Shown piece by piece: positions 51,531 through 62,100 of a DNA stretch of 64,000 bases. Each line of letters starts with the position of its first letter. Within the stretch, counting starts at the first letter, position 1. Location of the stretch: NCBI RefSeq assembly GCF_025642115.1, contig NZ_CP106753.1:2875501-2939500 (forward strand), written 5' to 3'. Position numbers and translations under genes: made by a program. This DNA comes from Chitiniphilus purpureus (GTDB taxonomy: Bacteria; Pseudomonadota; Gammaproteobacteria; Burkholderiales; Chitinibacteraceae). The notes below the pieces were generated by a model. That model saw only the letters and a list, made by a program, of their open reading frames with translations, was not told where the DNA came from and ran no database searches.

Positions 51531-52921
51531 AGACAAGTAGTACGCTGCGGTGGCAGCTTGCCGTTTCGTTGTTGCTGCCGCTGCTGGTCGTGCTGATCAT
51601 CGATGCGATCCTGACCTATCAGCATTCGTTGACCGCGGCGAACGCGGTGTTCGATCGGACCTTGCTCTCGTCGGCCAAGTCGATCGCCGACGGCGCACGC
51701 ATCCGCAACGGGCGGTTGAGCGTGGATCTGCCGCATCTGTCGCTGGAAAGCCTGGAAGGCAATGTCTCGGTGCGGGTGTTCTACCGGGTGGATGACGCGG
51801 AGGGACGGCGCATCACCGGCTACGATGATCTCCCGCCACCGCAACGCCCACCGGTGTTCTACCGCCCGGCCTATTACGATGCCGAATACAAAGGCGAGAG
51901 CGTGCGCATGATCGCGTTGCGCCAGCCGGTGCACGAGGTATCAGCGGCGCAGACACTGGTGATCTCGGTGTTGGTGGGCGAAACCGGCGAGATGCGCCGC
52001 GCCTTTGCGCGCCACATGCTGGTCAAGACGCTCTGGCGCCAGGCGTTGTTGATCCTGCTGGTGATCGCCATCGTGCTGGGCGCGTTGCACCGTGGCCTGC
52101 AGCCGCTGCGAAATCTTTCCGAAGAAGTCAGCACCCGACGGGAAGACGAGCTTGCACCGTTCCGCGCGCCAGGGCGGCCTAGTGAGCTGCAACCGCTGGT
52201 GCGCGCGCTCAATCAATATGTGGCACGCATTCAGCGCATGCTGGCCGCCCGCCGCCGCTTCTTCGCCGACGCGGCGCATCAATTGAAGACTCCGCTGGCA
52301 GTGTTGCGTGCCCAGGTCGAGCTGGCCGAACGGGAGCCGGAGCTGCCCGGCGTGCGCCAACGGCTGGCGACGATGCGCGGCTCCCTGGAGGATGCATCAC
52401 GCGGTGTGGTGCAACTGCTTGCACTGGCGCGCCTGGAGAACGAGCGCGGCGACACGCTGCCGTTGTTGCCGCTCGATCTGGCCAGTGCTGCACGCCAATG
52501 CGCGCTGGAATGGGCGCCGGTCAGCCACCGGCAGCGCGTCGACCTGGGCGTGCAGGAGACCGTGCCGGTCAAGATCCTGGGCAATCCACAGCTGCTGCAG
52601 GAACTGATCGGCAACCTGATAGACAACGCCATCCGCTATGCGGGTGCCGGCAGCACCATCACGCTGAGCACCATGCAGCTGGGCGAACAGGCCATCCTGA
52701 TCGTGAGCGACAACGGGCCGGGCATCCCTGAAGCCGAGCGCGAACTGGTGTTCCAGCGTTTTCATCGCGGCTCCACCGCGCGTGGCGAGGGCAGCGGGCT
52801 CGGACTGGCCATTGTCGCTGAGATCGCAGCCCGCCATCAGGGTCGCATCATCCTCGACGAAACGCCCGGAGGCGGGCTGACCGTACGGGTCTGCTGGCCG
52901 GCATTGCTGCCCGAATCCTGA
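51527..52921 (+). CDS. TctE-like sensor histidine kinase
   Basis: 464 residues. Membrane helices at about 11-29 and 174-187 flank a periplasmic domain of ~140 residues that resembles the 2CSK_N sensor of TctE. HAMP-like linker (LQPLRNLSEEV), phosphoacceptor His251 in FFADAAHQLKTPLAVLRAQ, N-box (LIGNLIDNAIRYA), D-box (VSDNGPGIP) and G2 (GSGLGLAIV). TctE-type kinases sense tricarboxylates in known cases; the ligand here is inferred only. Coupled to the response regulator by ATGA. Confidence 0.93.
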   Translation: MKTSSTLRWQLAVSLLLPLLVVLIIDAILTYQHSLTAANAVFDRTLLSSAKSIADGARIRNGRLSVDLPHLSLESLEGNVSVRVFYRVDDAEGRRITGYDDLPPPQRPPVFYRPAYYDAEYKGESVRMIALRQPVHEVSAAQTLVISVLVGETGEMRRAFARHMLVKTLWRQALLILLVIAIVLGALHRGLQPLRNLSEEVSTRREDELAPFRAPGRPSELQPLVRALNQYVARIQRMLAARRRFFADAAHQLKTPLAVLRAQVELAEREPELPGVRQRLATMRGSLEDASRGVVQLLALARLENERGDTLPLLPLDLASAARQCALEWAPVSHRQRVDLGVQETVPVKILGNPQLLQELIGNLIDNAIRYAGAGSTITLSTMQLGEQAILIVSDNGPGIPEAERELVFQRFHRGSTARGEGSGLGLAIVAEIAARHQGRIILDETPGGGLTVRVCWPALLPES

Positions 52922-53019
52922 ATCCGGCCACACGCAGCCTGTCGTCACGTCGGCACGGCGCCCGGTGAAAACGCCGCCAGGCCCATGTTAACCTGTGCCT
53001 GAACGGGGGAACATGAACG

Positions 53020-53643
53020 ATGGACGGCGACGCCAAGGAGCAACTGAAGCGGCTGCGCAAGGCACTGGCGGCGATATCGGCACGCCCGCCCCCGCCGCCG
53101 CCACCTCCCGCCCCACCCGACGACCACACCCTGTTCATGCGTGCGGTGGAGGGTGTGCAGCCCTTGGCATTCGACTACTTCGTGCACCCGCCAAGCCGCC
53201 CCAGCCCGTGGCCCTTGCAACGCTGGCAGGACGAAGCGCGCGTCATGGCCGAGGCCATGAGCGATTTCTGGCCGTGGGACGAGCTGGAAAGCGGTGAAGA
53301 GCTGCTGTACCTGCGTCCAGGCATGCGACCCGACACGCTCAAGCGGCTGCGGCGCGGCGAATGGGTGGTGCAGGCCGAGCTGGATCTGCACGGACACACG
53401 GTGGACAGCGGCCGGCTGGCGGTGGCCGAGTTCCTGCAGCGCAGCCGACGCGCCAATCAGCGATGCGTGCGCATCATCCACGGCAAGGGGCTGGGGTCCA
53501 AGCAAAAGCAGCCGGTGCTGAAACTCAAGCTCAAAAACTGGCTGGCCCAACGCGACGAGGTGCTGGCATTTGCCCAGGCACGCGCGGTCGACGGCGGCAG
53601 CGGCGCGGTGCTGGCGCTGATCAAGGGTTGGCAGGAGCGCTGA
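53020..53643 (+). CDS. Smr-domain protein (SmrA-like) with polyproline tract
   Basis: 207 residues. A C-terminal Smr domain (residues ~115-205) shows AELDLHGHTVDSGRLAVAEFLQ and CVRIIHGKGLGSK, the LDxH and HGxG motifs. Smr domains are putative endonucleases or RNA-binding domains. The N-terminal part has a run of eight prolines (about residues 23-30) followed by a conserved segment (HTLFMRAVEGVQPL). The proline run should stall ribosomes unless EF-P acts. Located 98 bp after the kinase gene and 60 bp before msrA. Confidence 0.87.
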   Translation: MDGDAKEQLKRLRKALAAISARPPPPPPPPAPPDDHTLFMRAVEGVQPLAFDYFVHPPSRPSPWPLQRWQDEARVMAEAMSDFWPWDELESGEELLYLRPGMRPDTLKRLRRGEWVVQAELDLHGHTVDSGRLAVAEFLQRSRRANQRCVRIIHGKGLGSKQKQPVLKLKLKNWLAQRDEVLAFAQARAVDGGSGAVLALIKGWQER

Positions 53644-53703
53644 CGGCACTTTTGACGCGTATTGCAGCCCAAGCCTGCGTTGCATTCATCCCTGGAGACG
53701 ATC

Positions 53704-54240
53704 GTGGAACAACAGTTCGAGCAGACTACGCTGGCCGGTGGCTGCTTCTGGTGCCTGGAAGCCGTGTTTCAACGTGTGCGCGGCGTGCACGACGTGGTAT
53801 CGGGTTACACCGGCGGCCACACCGACGCACCCGACTACCGGCAGGTCTGCGCCGGACAGACCGGGCATGCCGAGGCGGTACAACTGCGCTACGACCCCGC
53901 CGTGATCGACTTCGACACCCTGCTGGACATTTTTTTCACCATCCATGACCCCACCACGCCCAACCGTCAGGGCAACGACGTCGGTACCCAATACCGCTCG
54001 GCGATCTTCTGGCACACGCCGGGGCAGCAGGCCAGCGCGCAAGCCAAGGCGGCCCGGGTCAGCGAGGAACTGGGCATGCCGGTGGTGACCCAGATCGTCC
54101 CCGCCGGGATTTTCCATACCGCCGAGAGCGAGCACCAGGACTATTACAACCGGCACCCCAACCAGCCCTATTGCATGGCGGTGGCCGCGCCGAAGGTGGC
54201 CAAGCTCAAACGTCATTTCGCACAACAGGTGCAGGCGTAG
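53704..54240 (+). CDS. msrA: Peptide methionine (S)-S-oxide reductase MsrA
   Basis: 178 residues. Repairs oxidised methionine. Catalytic Cys in LAGGCFWCLEAVFQRV, then GVHDVVSGYTGG, GHAEAVQLRYDP, FFTIHDPTTPNRQGNDVGTQYRSAIF. The start is GTG 53704 with GGAG 7 nt upstream. The resolving-cysteine pattern at the C-terminus of multi-Cys MsrA is not obvious. Followed by a 14-bp-stem hairpin. Confidence 0.96.
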   Translation: MEQQFEQTTLAGGCFWCLEAVFQRVRGVHDVVSGYTGGHTDAPDYRQVCAGQTGHAEAVQLRYDPAVIDFDTLLDIFFTIHDPTTPNRQGNDVGTQYRSAIFWHTPGQQASAQAKAARVSEELGMPVVTQIVPAGIFHTAESEHQDYYNRHPNQPYCMAVAAPKVAKLKRHFAQQVQA

Positions 54241-54288
54241 CACCTGGCGCACTGCCAGCGGCACCCTGATCCACTCACCCGGAGCCGC

Positions 54289-54330
54289 CCTGCCTGCCAC
54301 CGCCCCCACGTAGGCACGGTGGCAGGCAGG
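54289..54330 (+). terminator. Hairpin after msrA
   Basis: A 14-bp perfect stem (54289-54302 and 54317-54330; CCTGCC...ACCG / CGGT...GGCAGG) with a 14-nt loop is followed by TTACTG. No T-run; likely a transcript end with help of other factors. Confidence 0.55.
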
Positions 54331-54352
54331 TTACTGCGCCCGGCAGCACGGC

Positions 54353-54358
54353 TATAAT
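54353..54358 (+). promoter_or_regulatory. -10 of the dapC promoter
   Basis: TATAAT 27 bp before the dapC ATG, preceded by AGCACGGC. A TTACTG 16 bp upstream is a weak -35. The 16-bp block 54345-54360 is identical to that before crcB. Confidence 0.5.
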
Positions 54359-54384
54359 CGCGGTTTTCCCAGCCCCTGCCGTTC

Positions 54385-55572
54385 ATGTCGCCGCGACTCG
54401 ACCTGCTCCAGCCCTACCCTTTCCAGAAGCTGCGCGAACTCTTCGCCGGGATCACACCCGATCCAGCCCTGCCGCATATTAATCTCTCAATCGGCGAGCC
54501 CAAGCATCCGGCGCCGCAGCTGGTCGCTAATGGCCTGCTGGAAAATCTGTCCGGTCTGTCGTCCTACCCCGCCACCCAGGGTTCGGACGCGCTGCGTCAG
54601 GCCATCAGTGCGTGGATCGCCCGACGCTATGGCATCGCCGCGCCCGATCCGGCCCGCGAGGTCCTGCCGGTGAACGGCAGCCGCGAGGCACTGTTTTCCT
54701 TTGCCCAGGCGGTGATCGATACCCGGGGCGGCACCACCCCTGTGGTGCTCTCGCCCAACCCGTTCTACCAGATCTATGAGGGCGCGGCACTGCTGGCCGG
54801 GGCCGAACCCTACTATGTCAACTGCCTTGCGCAGCACCGCTTCCAGCCCGATTGGGATGCCGTACCCCAGGACATCTGGGCCCGTACCCAGCTCGTCTAC
54901 GTCTGCTCGCCGGGCAACCCGACCGGGGCGGTCGCCACGCTGGCCGACTGGCAACGGCTGTTCGAGCTTTCCGACCGCTACGGCTTCGTGATCGCCAGCG
55001 ACGAGTGCTACTCGGAGATCTATGAGGACGCGCCCCCCCTGGGCGGGTTGGAAGCTTCGGTGCAGCTGGGGCGCGGCCTGCGCAACATCGTCATGTTCTC
55101 GTCGCTGTCCAAGCGCTCGAACGTGCCGGGCATGCGCTCGGGCTTCGTCGCAGGCGACGCCGCCTTGCTTGAGAAATACCTGCTCTACCGCACCTATCAC
55201 GGTTGCGCGATGAGCCCGACGATCCAGGCAGCGAGTGCGCTTGCCTGGGGCGATGAAGCGCATGTGGCCGAAAACCGCCGCGAGTACGCGGCCAAGTTCG
55301 CCGCGGTGATGCCCATCCTGCAACCGGTGCTGCAGGTCGAGCAGCCGGACGCCGCGTTCTATCTCTGGGCCAAGACCCCGATCCCCGACACCGACTTCGC
55401 CCGCCAGTTGTATGCCCAGGCACATGTCACGCTGCTGCCGGGCAGCTATCTGGCACGCGAGGCCCACGGCATCAACCCGGGCGCGGGTTATGTGCGTATC
55501 GCACTGGTCGCCCCCCTTCGCGAATGCGTGGAAGCCGCAGCGCGCATCACCCGCTTCTGCGAACGCATTTAA
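54385..55572 (+). CDS. dapC: Succinyldiaminopimelate transaminase
   Basis: 395 residues. Class I aminotransferase fold with [83 protein letters not shown] and the Schiff-base lysine in [17 protein letters not shown]. DapC converts N-succinyl-2-amino-6-ketopimelate to N-succinyl-diaminopimelate in lysine/peptidoglycan precursor synthesis. The direct neighbour dapD, encoding the preceding pathway step, strongly supports this over other class I aminotransferases. Confidence 0.95.
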   Translation: MSPRLDLLQPYPFQKLRELFAGITPDPALPHINLSIGEPKHPAPQLVANGLLENLSGLSSYPATQGSDALRQAISAWIARRYGIAAPDPAREVLPVNGSREALFSFAQAVIDTRGGTTPVVLSPNPFYQIYEGAALLAGAEPYYVNCLAQHRFQPDWDAVPQDIWARTQLVYVCSPGNPTGAVATLADWQRLFELSDRYGFVIASDECYSEIYEDAPPLGGLEASVQLGRGLRNIVMFSSLSKRSNVPGMRSGFVAGDAALLEKYLLYRTYHGCAMSPTIQAASALAWGDEAHVAENRREYAAKFAAVMPILQPVLQVEQPDAAFYLWAKTPIPDTDFARQLYAQAHVTLLPGSYLAREAHGINPGAGYVRIALVAPLRECVEAAARITRFCERI

Positions 55573-55598
55573 CCGTTTCCACCCCCACAGGAACCGCC

Positions 55599-56420
<822 letters not shown>

Positions 56421-56457
56421 TGCCAGTCTGCTGGCGACGTTGATCGCCGCGTCGTGC

Positions 56458-56487
56458 AAAAAAAGGGGGCGCCGGTGAGGCGCCCCT
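56458..56487. terminator. Bidirectional terminator between dapD and the DUF1631 gene
   Basis: An 8-bp GC stem (GGGGCGCC / GGCGCCCC, 56467-56474 and 56480-56487) with a GGTGA loop. On the minus strand it is followed by eight T; on the plus strand by a weaker TTGAAGTTT. Confidence 0.85.
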
Positions 56488-56518
56488 TGAAGTTTGCGTG
56501 CAATGAAAACGGTTGAGG

Positions 56519-58765
56519 TCAGATCTGCAGGTCGGCGCGCAGCCGATTGAAGGCGCGCTCGGTGGCGCTCTCCTCGTCCGCGGCGATACGCAGACGGCCG
56601 GATTCGAGATGGCGCAGCAGTTCGGCCCGGGTCAATGTCAGCCCGGTCTCGCCCTGGCGATTGGTAAACAGGTAACGTGTTCCCTGCGGGCTGATCCAGG
56701 ACAGCCTGAGCCGTATGCTCACGTTGTCCTCGCGCTCCCAGGTGATCCAGTCGCCGCGGGCAAGCGCCTCATCCGGCCCGCTGACCGCGGCCTGCCCTGT
56801 TGCCACCGGCGCAGTCCCCTGCTCCTGCGGCAACGCAGCGAACTCCGCTGCCGGCCCCATGGGGCGGGTCAGGTTGGAAACCGCTGCCGTGGGATTGGCG
56901 ACGGGCGGCGCGCCAAACACCGGCATGGCGCCGCCATCGGTTGCGGCCTCGGTCGCAGGCGTGCGCAGGCCACTGCGGATGGCCATCGCATGGCATTGCA
57001 CCAGTTGCGAGAAGAACGAACGTGATGCCTCGGCAGGCATGCCGGCGAGCTTGCCGCCCTGCTCCAGTAACTTGAGCATCGGCGGCAGCAGATTGACAAG
57101 CTGCAGCCGCTCCTCCGGCGTGCGCTTGGGGCGCAGGCTCCACAGCAACTCGTCCATGGCGCGCACGTATTTGGCGAATGCCTCGCCGTACTCGCCTTCC
57201 GGGCCGTAGCTGGCGGTCAACGCGGCTTTCCACCAGGTGCCCAGGAAAGTCCGCACCAGCTCCGGCGCGTCGGCGTAGGCCTCCAGCCGCGCTTCGATCA
57301 GTGCATTGGCGGTGACACTCGCGAATTCGAGCACCTCGTGCCGGATCAGATCCTGCGCGGCATCGCTGGCCTTAGCCTCCGCCTCGGCATGCGCCTGGGC
57401 ATAATGGCGCTCGATTTTCTGCAAGGCGTCGTCAAAGGCGGCGACGTCGTCCTCGAAGTGATCGACGATCCAGGCCACAGCGTCACTGAAGAGCACGAAC
57501 TCCGGATCGTCGGGCGCTGGTTCGCCGTCCAGGTCGATGAATGCGTCTTCCAACAGATCGACCACGCGCCGCGCCGGGTGCTGCTTGCGGGCAAAGAAGC
57601 CCGAATCGAGCAGCGCCACCTTGAGCACCGGAATCTGCAGCCGGGCCAATAGCCCCTTGGCGGCATTGGCCAGGTGCGGGTCCTCGAACAGCCGGTCGAA
57701 CAGCATCGACACCAGATCGAATGTCATGGTGTCGATGCGGTTGAGTTCACCGGCCCAGCGCGTGCTGCGCAGCAACGCCAGCAGGTTTTCGGGCCGCTGG
57801 TTGGGTGCACGCGTGGCGCCGGGCGGATCGTGCTGCAGATTGTCGAGGAAGGAGAACCATTCAGGGCGCAGACTGGCGCCGTGGGACTGCGCCTCACCCG
57901 CCGCCAGCCGCATGAAATGCTCGGCCAGCTCGGGCGAGATGGTGTAGCCACCCGGGTCGGCCCCACCGCCAGGCAGCGCGGCATGCCTCGGGGACAGGCC
58001 CAATTGCGTCTGCACGCCCGGTGCCTGCTGCCCCGGGTCGCCGGTGGCGGCCTGCCCGCTGGCGCCATATGCCCCGCGCGCAACGCTGCGTCGCACCACA
58101 CTCTGCGGTGCGCGCGGCTGCACGTCCTGCTGGATCAGATATTGGTTGATGCTTTGATAGACGCCGGCGACACGGTCCGACAGTGTGGATTCGAACGACC
58201 TGAGGGCCACCAGACGCGCGCCCAGCCCGCTTTCAAGTTGCCGGCAGGCCGCGAGGAAAGCCTGGCAGATCGCCTCCGGGCTCAGCGGGTTGGCCTGCGC
58301 CGCGTCCGTCCGCTCCGGCAGCAGCGACGCCAGCCGCAGCTCCAACTGCGACAGCGTGTCCCCGCCCTTTTGCTTGAGGGTGTTGGCGACATGCGACGCC
58401 GTCAGGCTTTCCTCGTAATCGTCGTTGGCCACGAGAGCCAGTTCGCCCGGGTCTATCGTCACCTGGAAGAACCCCGAACCATTCTGCTCGCCGTGCCAGC
58501 GCTGATTGAACGCTTCGATGAACTGCTGGCGGAAGGCGTCGAGGATGTCTTCCTTCTTGCTCTTGATCTCGCCGCGGGCGGCAAAGTAGACATCGCGCAG
58601 ATGGCGATCGAATGTCTCTTCGGCGAGCTGGAAGAACTTTTCCTCCAGCTCGGAGAAATACCCGTCGAGCGATTCCGAGAGCAGCCCGAGCGCCATGTCG
58701 CGGCACGCCTCAAGCGTGGCGCCGGCCGAGGGCGGCCCGGGCTGCGGGATTCTGGCCTGGTTCAT
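56519..58765 (-). CDS. DUF1631 family protein
   Basis: 748 residues, cytoplasmic. I recognise the DUF1631 layout: N-terminal helical LEACRDMALGLLSESLDGYFSELEEKFFQLAEE, FQVTIDPGELALVANDDYEESLTASHVANTLKQ, PLSPEAICQAFLAACRQLESG, and a central IDTMTFDLVSMLFDRLFEDPHLANAAKGLLARLQIPVLKVALLDSGFFARKQHPARRVVDLLEDAFI. The C-terminal ~100 residues (VSIRLRLSWISPQGTRYLFTNRQGETGLTLTRAELLRHL) look PilZ-like. DUF1631 proteins are widespread in betaproteobacteria without known function; some entries are mislabelled thymidine phosphorylase. GGAG lies about 8 nt before ATG 58765. Confidence 0.8.
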   Translation of the reverse strand: MNQARIPQPGPPSAGATLEACRDMALGLLSESLDGYFSELEEKFFQLAEETFDRHLRDVYFAARGEIKSKKEDILDAFRQQFIEAFNQRWHGEQNGSGFFQVTIDPGELALVANDDYEESLTASHVANTLKQKGGDTLSQLELRLASLLPERTDAAQANPLSPEAICQAFLAACRQLESGLGARLVALRSFESTLSDRVAGVYQSINQYLIQQDVQPRAPQSVVRRSVARGAYGASGQAATGDPGQQAPGVQTQLGLSPRHAALPGGGADPGGYTISPELAEHFMRLAAGEAQSHGASLRPEWFSFLDNLQHDPPGATRAPNQRPENLLALLRSTRWAGELNRIDTMTFDLVSMLFDRLFEDPHLANAAKGLLARLQIPVLKVALLDSGFFARKQHPARRVVDLLEDAFIDLDGEPAPDDPEFVLFSDAVAWIVDHFEDDVAAFDDALQKIERHYAQAHAEAEAKASDAAQDLIRHEVLEFASVTANALIEARLEAYADAPELVRTFLGTWWKAALTASYGPEGEYGEAFAKYVRAMDELLWSLRPKRTPEERLQLVNLLPPMLKLLEQGGKLAGMPAEASRSFFSQLVQCHAMAIRSGLRTPATEAATDGGAMPVFGAPPVANPTAAVSNLTRPMGPAAEFAALPQEQGTAPVATGQAAVSGPDEALARGDWITWEREDNVSIRLRLSWISPQGTRYLFTNRQGETGLTLTRAELLRHLESGRLRIAADEESATERAFNRLRADLQI

Positions 58766-58806
58766 TCGAAAGTCTCCAGGAGGAGGTGGTTTGAGCGGCT
58801 CCGCCA

Positions 58807-58830
58807 AATATTAGCACGGGATAATATTAG
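58807..58830. repeat. Direct repeat AATATTAG x2 upstream of the DUF1631 gene
   Basis: AATATTAG occurs at 58807-58814 and 58823-58830, 16 bp apart, about 45 bp before the DUF1631 start. The AATATT core is palindromic, so each half could be one operator turn or promoter elements. It is an AT island in GC-rich DNA. Confidence 0.35.
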
Positions 58831-59133
58831 GGCCGCAGGGTTAGTCATACGTAAAAACATCGCGTTTGTCGGCCGATCTGCGGCCGACCCGTTCCCGGAG
58901 GTCGCGGCGCTGCGGAAAACCCCTGCTGGCAAATGGGCTGAGTATGTATAGATTCAAATCAGTCACCGCGCCTCAATTCCCCTTGCGGTTGCAAACCGGT
59001 GCCGCTGCGCCGTGCAGCCGTCCCGTCGCTGCCCAGTGGCCTGCCGCATCGCCATCGCTGCACGCACCCGGTATGGCGGGCACGGCGCCGGTGTCCGTAT
59101 CCGCCCCACCTGCCTACGAGGACCCCCACCGCA

Positions 59134-62100
59134 ATGAGCTATCTGATCGACAAGCAGGATCTGGCGGCCTTGCTGGCTGCGGCCCCCGAGGACAGCGCCT
59201 TCCGGGATTTTCTCGGGGCCTACTACCCCAACCTGAGCCGCGAGGATTTCGCCTCCCGCAGTGTCGAGGACTGGCTGGGCGCGGCATCCGCCCACTACCG
59301 CTTTGGGGCGAGACGCCTGGAGGAGGCGGTGCTGCTGCGCGTGTACAACCCGAGCCTGCCCGAGCACGGCTGGGAATCGGGCCATACGGTGGTGGAAATC
59401 GTGGTAGCGGACATGCCCTTCCTGGTCGACACGGTCGGCATGGCGCTCTCAAGGCTGGGATACAACGTCCACCTGGTCCTGCATCCGGTGCTCGGCGCAC
59501 GGCGCGATGGCCAGGGCCAGGGCCAGTGGCAGGGGCTGCTGGCAGAGGGCAATCCCGAGTCGTGGATGCGCTTCGAGATCGACCGTGCGTCCGACCCACG
59601 GGCCCTGCAGGCGATCCAGGACGAGATCACGCATGCGCTGTTCGCGCTGCACACCGCGGTTTCCGACTGGCCGGCGATGATCGCGCGGCTGCACGATCTG
59701 CTCGCCGCGCTGGGCGACGATCCGCCGCCACTCGCCGAGGACGAGCTCGCCGAGAGCACCGCCTTCCTGCAATGGCTGCTCGACGGGCAGTTCGTATTCC
59801 TTGGCTGTCGTGACTACCGCTTTGAAGACACCGAGCTTGGCACGCAGTTGATGATCCTGCCGGGTTCAGGGTTGGGCCTGCTGCGCGACGAGGGCGCCGG
59901 CGGGCCCTCGCGCACCTTCGCCGCGCTGACCCCGGCGCTGCGCGAGATCGCCTACAACAATCAGGAACTGCTGATCCTGACCAAGGCCGATACGCGCTCC
60001 ATCATCCACCGGCCCACCTACCTGGATATGGTGTGCGTGAAACGCATCGACGCCAGCGGCACGGTGACAGGCGAACTACGGCTGCTCGGGCTCTACACCG
60101 CCAGCGCCTATACCACCCCGCCGCGGCAATTGCCCATCCTGCGGCGCAAGATCGAGCAGGTGATGGCGCGCTCGGGTGCCAATCCCGCCGGCCATCGGGG
60201 CAAGACACTGCTCAACGTGCTGGACACCTATCCGCGCGAGGAACTGCTCGAAATCGGTGTCGACGAACTGTGCCGGATCGCCCAGGGCGTGGTGTCGCTG
60301 CACGAGCGCCACCGGGTACGGACCTTTTTCCGCGACGATCTGTACCGCCGCTATGTCTCGATCATGTTGTACATGCCGCGCGACAACTACACCACCGACG
60401 TGCGGGTGAAACTGCAGCGGCTTTTGAGCGAGCGCTTCTGCGCCCAGAGCGTCGAGTTCAATGTGCTGCTCTCGGACAGCCCGCTCGCCCGCATCCATTT
60501 CATTGTCCGTATCGCGCACGGCCGGTATCCCGACTACGACGCCGCCGAACTCGAACGCGAGATCGTGCAGATCGCCCAGCGCTGGCAGGATGAGCTGCGC
60601 GCGCAGCTGCGTCAGCATGCCGGCGAGGAAAGCGGCGCGGCGCGCTACCTGCTGTACCAGCGGGCCTTCCCGGCTGCCTATGCCGCCGACTATTCGCCGC
60701 GCGCGGCCGTGCACGACATCGAAACGCTGGAGAGCGTGCGCACGCGCGGCCACATCGGCGCACGGCTGGTGGCGGCCAGCCATGGCGATACCCGGCTGTG
60801 GCGCCTCAAGCTCTATCGTGCAGGCGCCATCGAACTGTCGGACTGCCTGCCCCTGCTGGAAAACCTGGGCGTGCGGGTGTTGGACGAGCGTCCGTACACC
60901 ATCAGTTTCGAACACGGCGAAGCGGCCTGGATCGTCGACATCGGCCTGCGCCTGCCGCAGCCGGACCTGCTCGAATCGCCGCAGGCGCGGCAGCGCTTCA
61001 TCGAGGCATTCGTCGCACTGTTCGACGGGCTGGGCGAGAACGACCCGTTCAACCGGCTGATCCTCGTGACACAGCTCGCATGGCGCGAAGTGCTGCTGCT
61101 GCGCGCCTATGCGCGCTACCTCAAACAGATCGGCCTGATCCTCGATACCGAGACACTGACCGAGACGCTGCTCAAGCACCAGGACCATGCCGCGGCGCTG
61201 GTGCGGCTATTCAGGCTGCGCTTTGACCCCCAGGGGCACGATCAGGCCGCGGCCACCGGGCTTGCGCAGGCACTCGTGGCGCAGACCGACCGGCTGGCAA
61301 GCGCCGACGAGGAGAAGATCCTGTCGGCCTACCGCCACGCCATCCTGGCGAGCGTGCGCACCAACTACTTCCAGACCGACAGCACCGGCAAGGCCAAGCC
61401 CTACCTGGCGCTCAAGCTCGCCCCGGCCGGCATTCCGCGCATGCCCCAGCCGGTGCCGTTGTTCGAGATCTTCGTCTACTCGCCGCAGATGGAGGGCATC
61501 CATCTGCGCGGCGGCAAGGTGGCGCGCGGCGGGCTGCGCTGGTCCGACCGGCGTGACGATTTCCGCACCGAGGTGCTCGGTCTGGTGAAGGCGCAGATGG
61601 TGAAGAACACGGTGATCGTGCCGGTCGGCTCCAAGGGCGGCTTCGTGCTCAAGCACCCGCCCACCGAACGCGAGGCACTGCTCAAGCAAGGCGTGGCCTG
61701 CTACCAGACCCTGATCCGCGGGCTGCTGGATCTGACCGACAATCTCCTCGATGGGCAGGTGCGTGCGCCGGCGCAGCTGTGCCGCCTGGACGAGGACGAC
61801 CCGTATCTGGTGGTGGCGGCGGACAAGGGCACGGCCAGCTTCTCGGATATCGCCAATGCCGTGTCGCGCGAGTACGGCTTCTGGTTGGACGATGCGTTTG
61901 CCAGCGGCGGCGGCAACGGCTACGACCACAAGAAGATGGGCATCACCGCGCGCGGCGCCTGGATCTCGGTCGAGCGGCATTTCCGTGAGATGGGCATCGA
62001 CGTTGCGAGTGATCCGATCACCGTTGCCGGCATCGGCGACATGTCCGGCGACGTGTTCGGCAACGGCCTGCTGCGCTCGCAGGCGGTCAAGCTCATCGCG

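Noticed and set aside
58999-59133. N-terminal extension of GDH from an earlier start
   Set aside because: The 45 extra residues are Arg/Pro-rich and unlike the family; the conserved start MSYLIDKQD begins at 59134.
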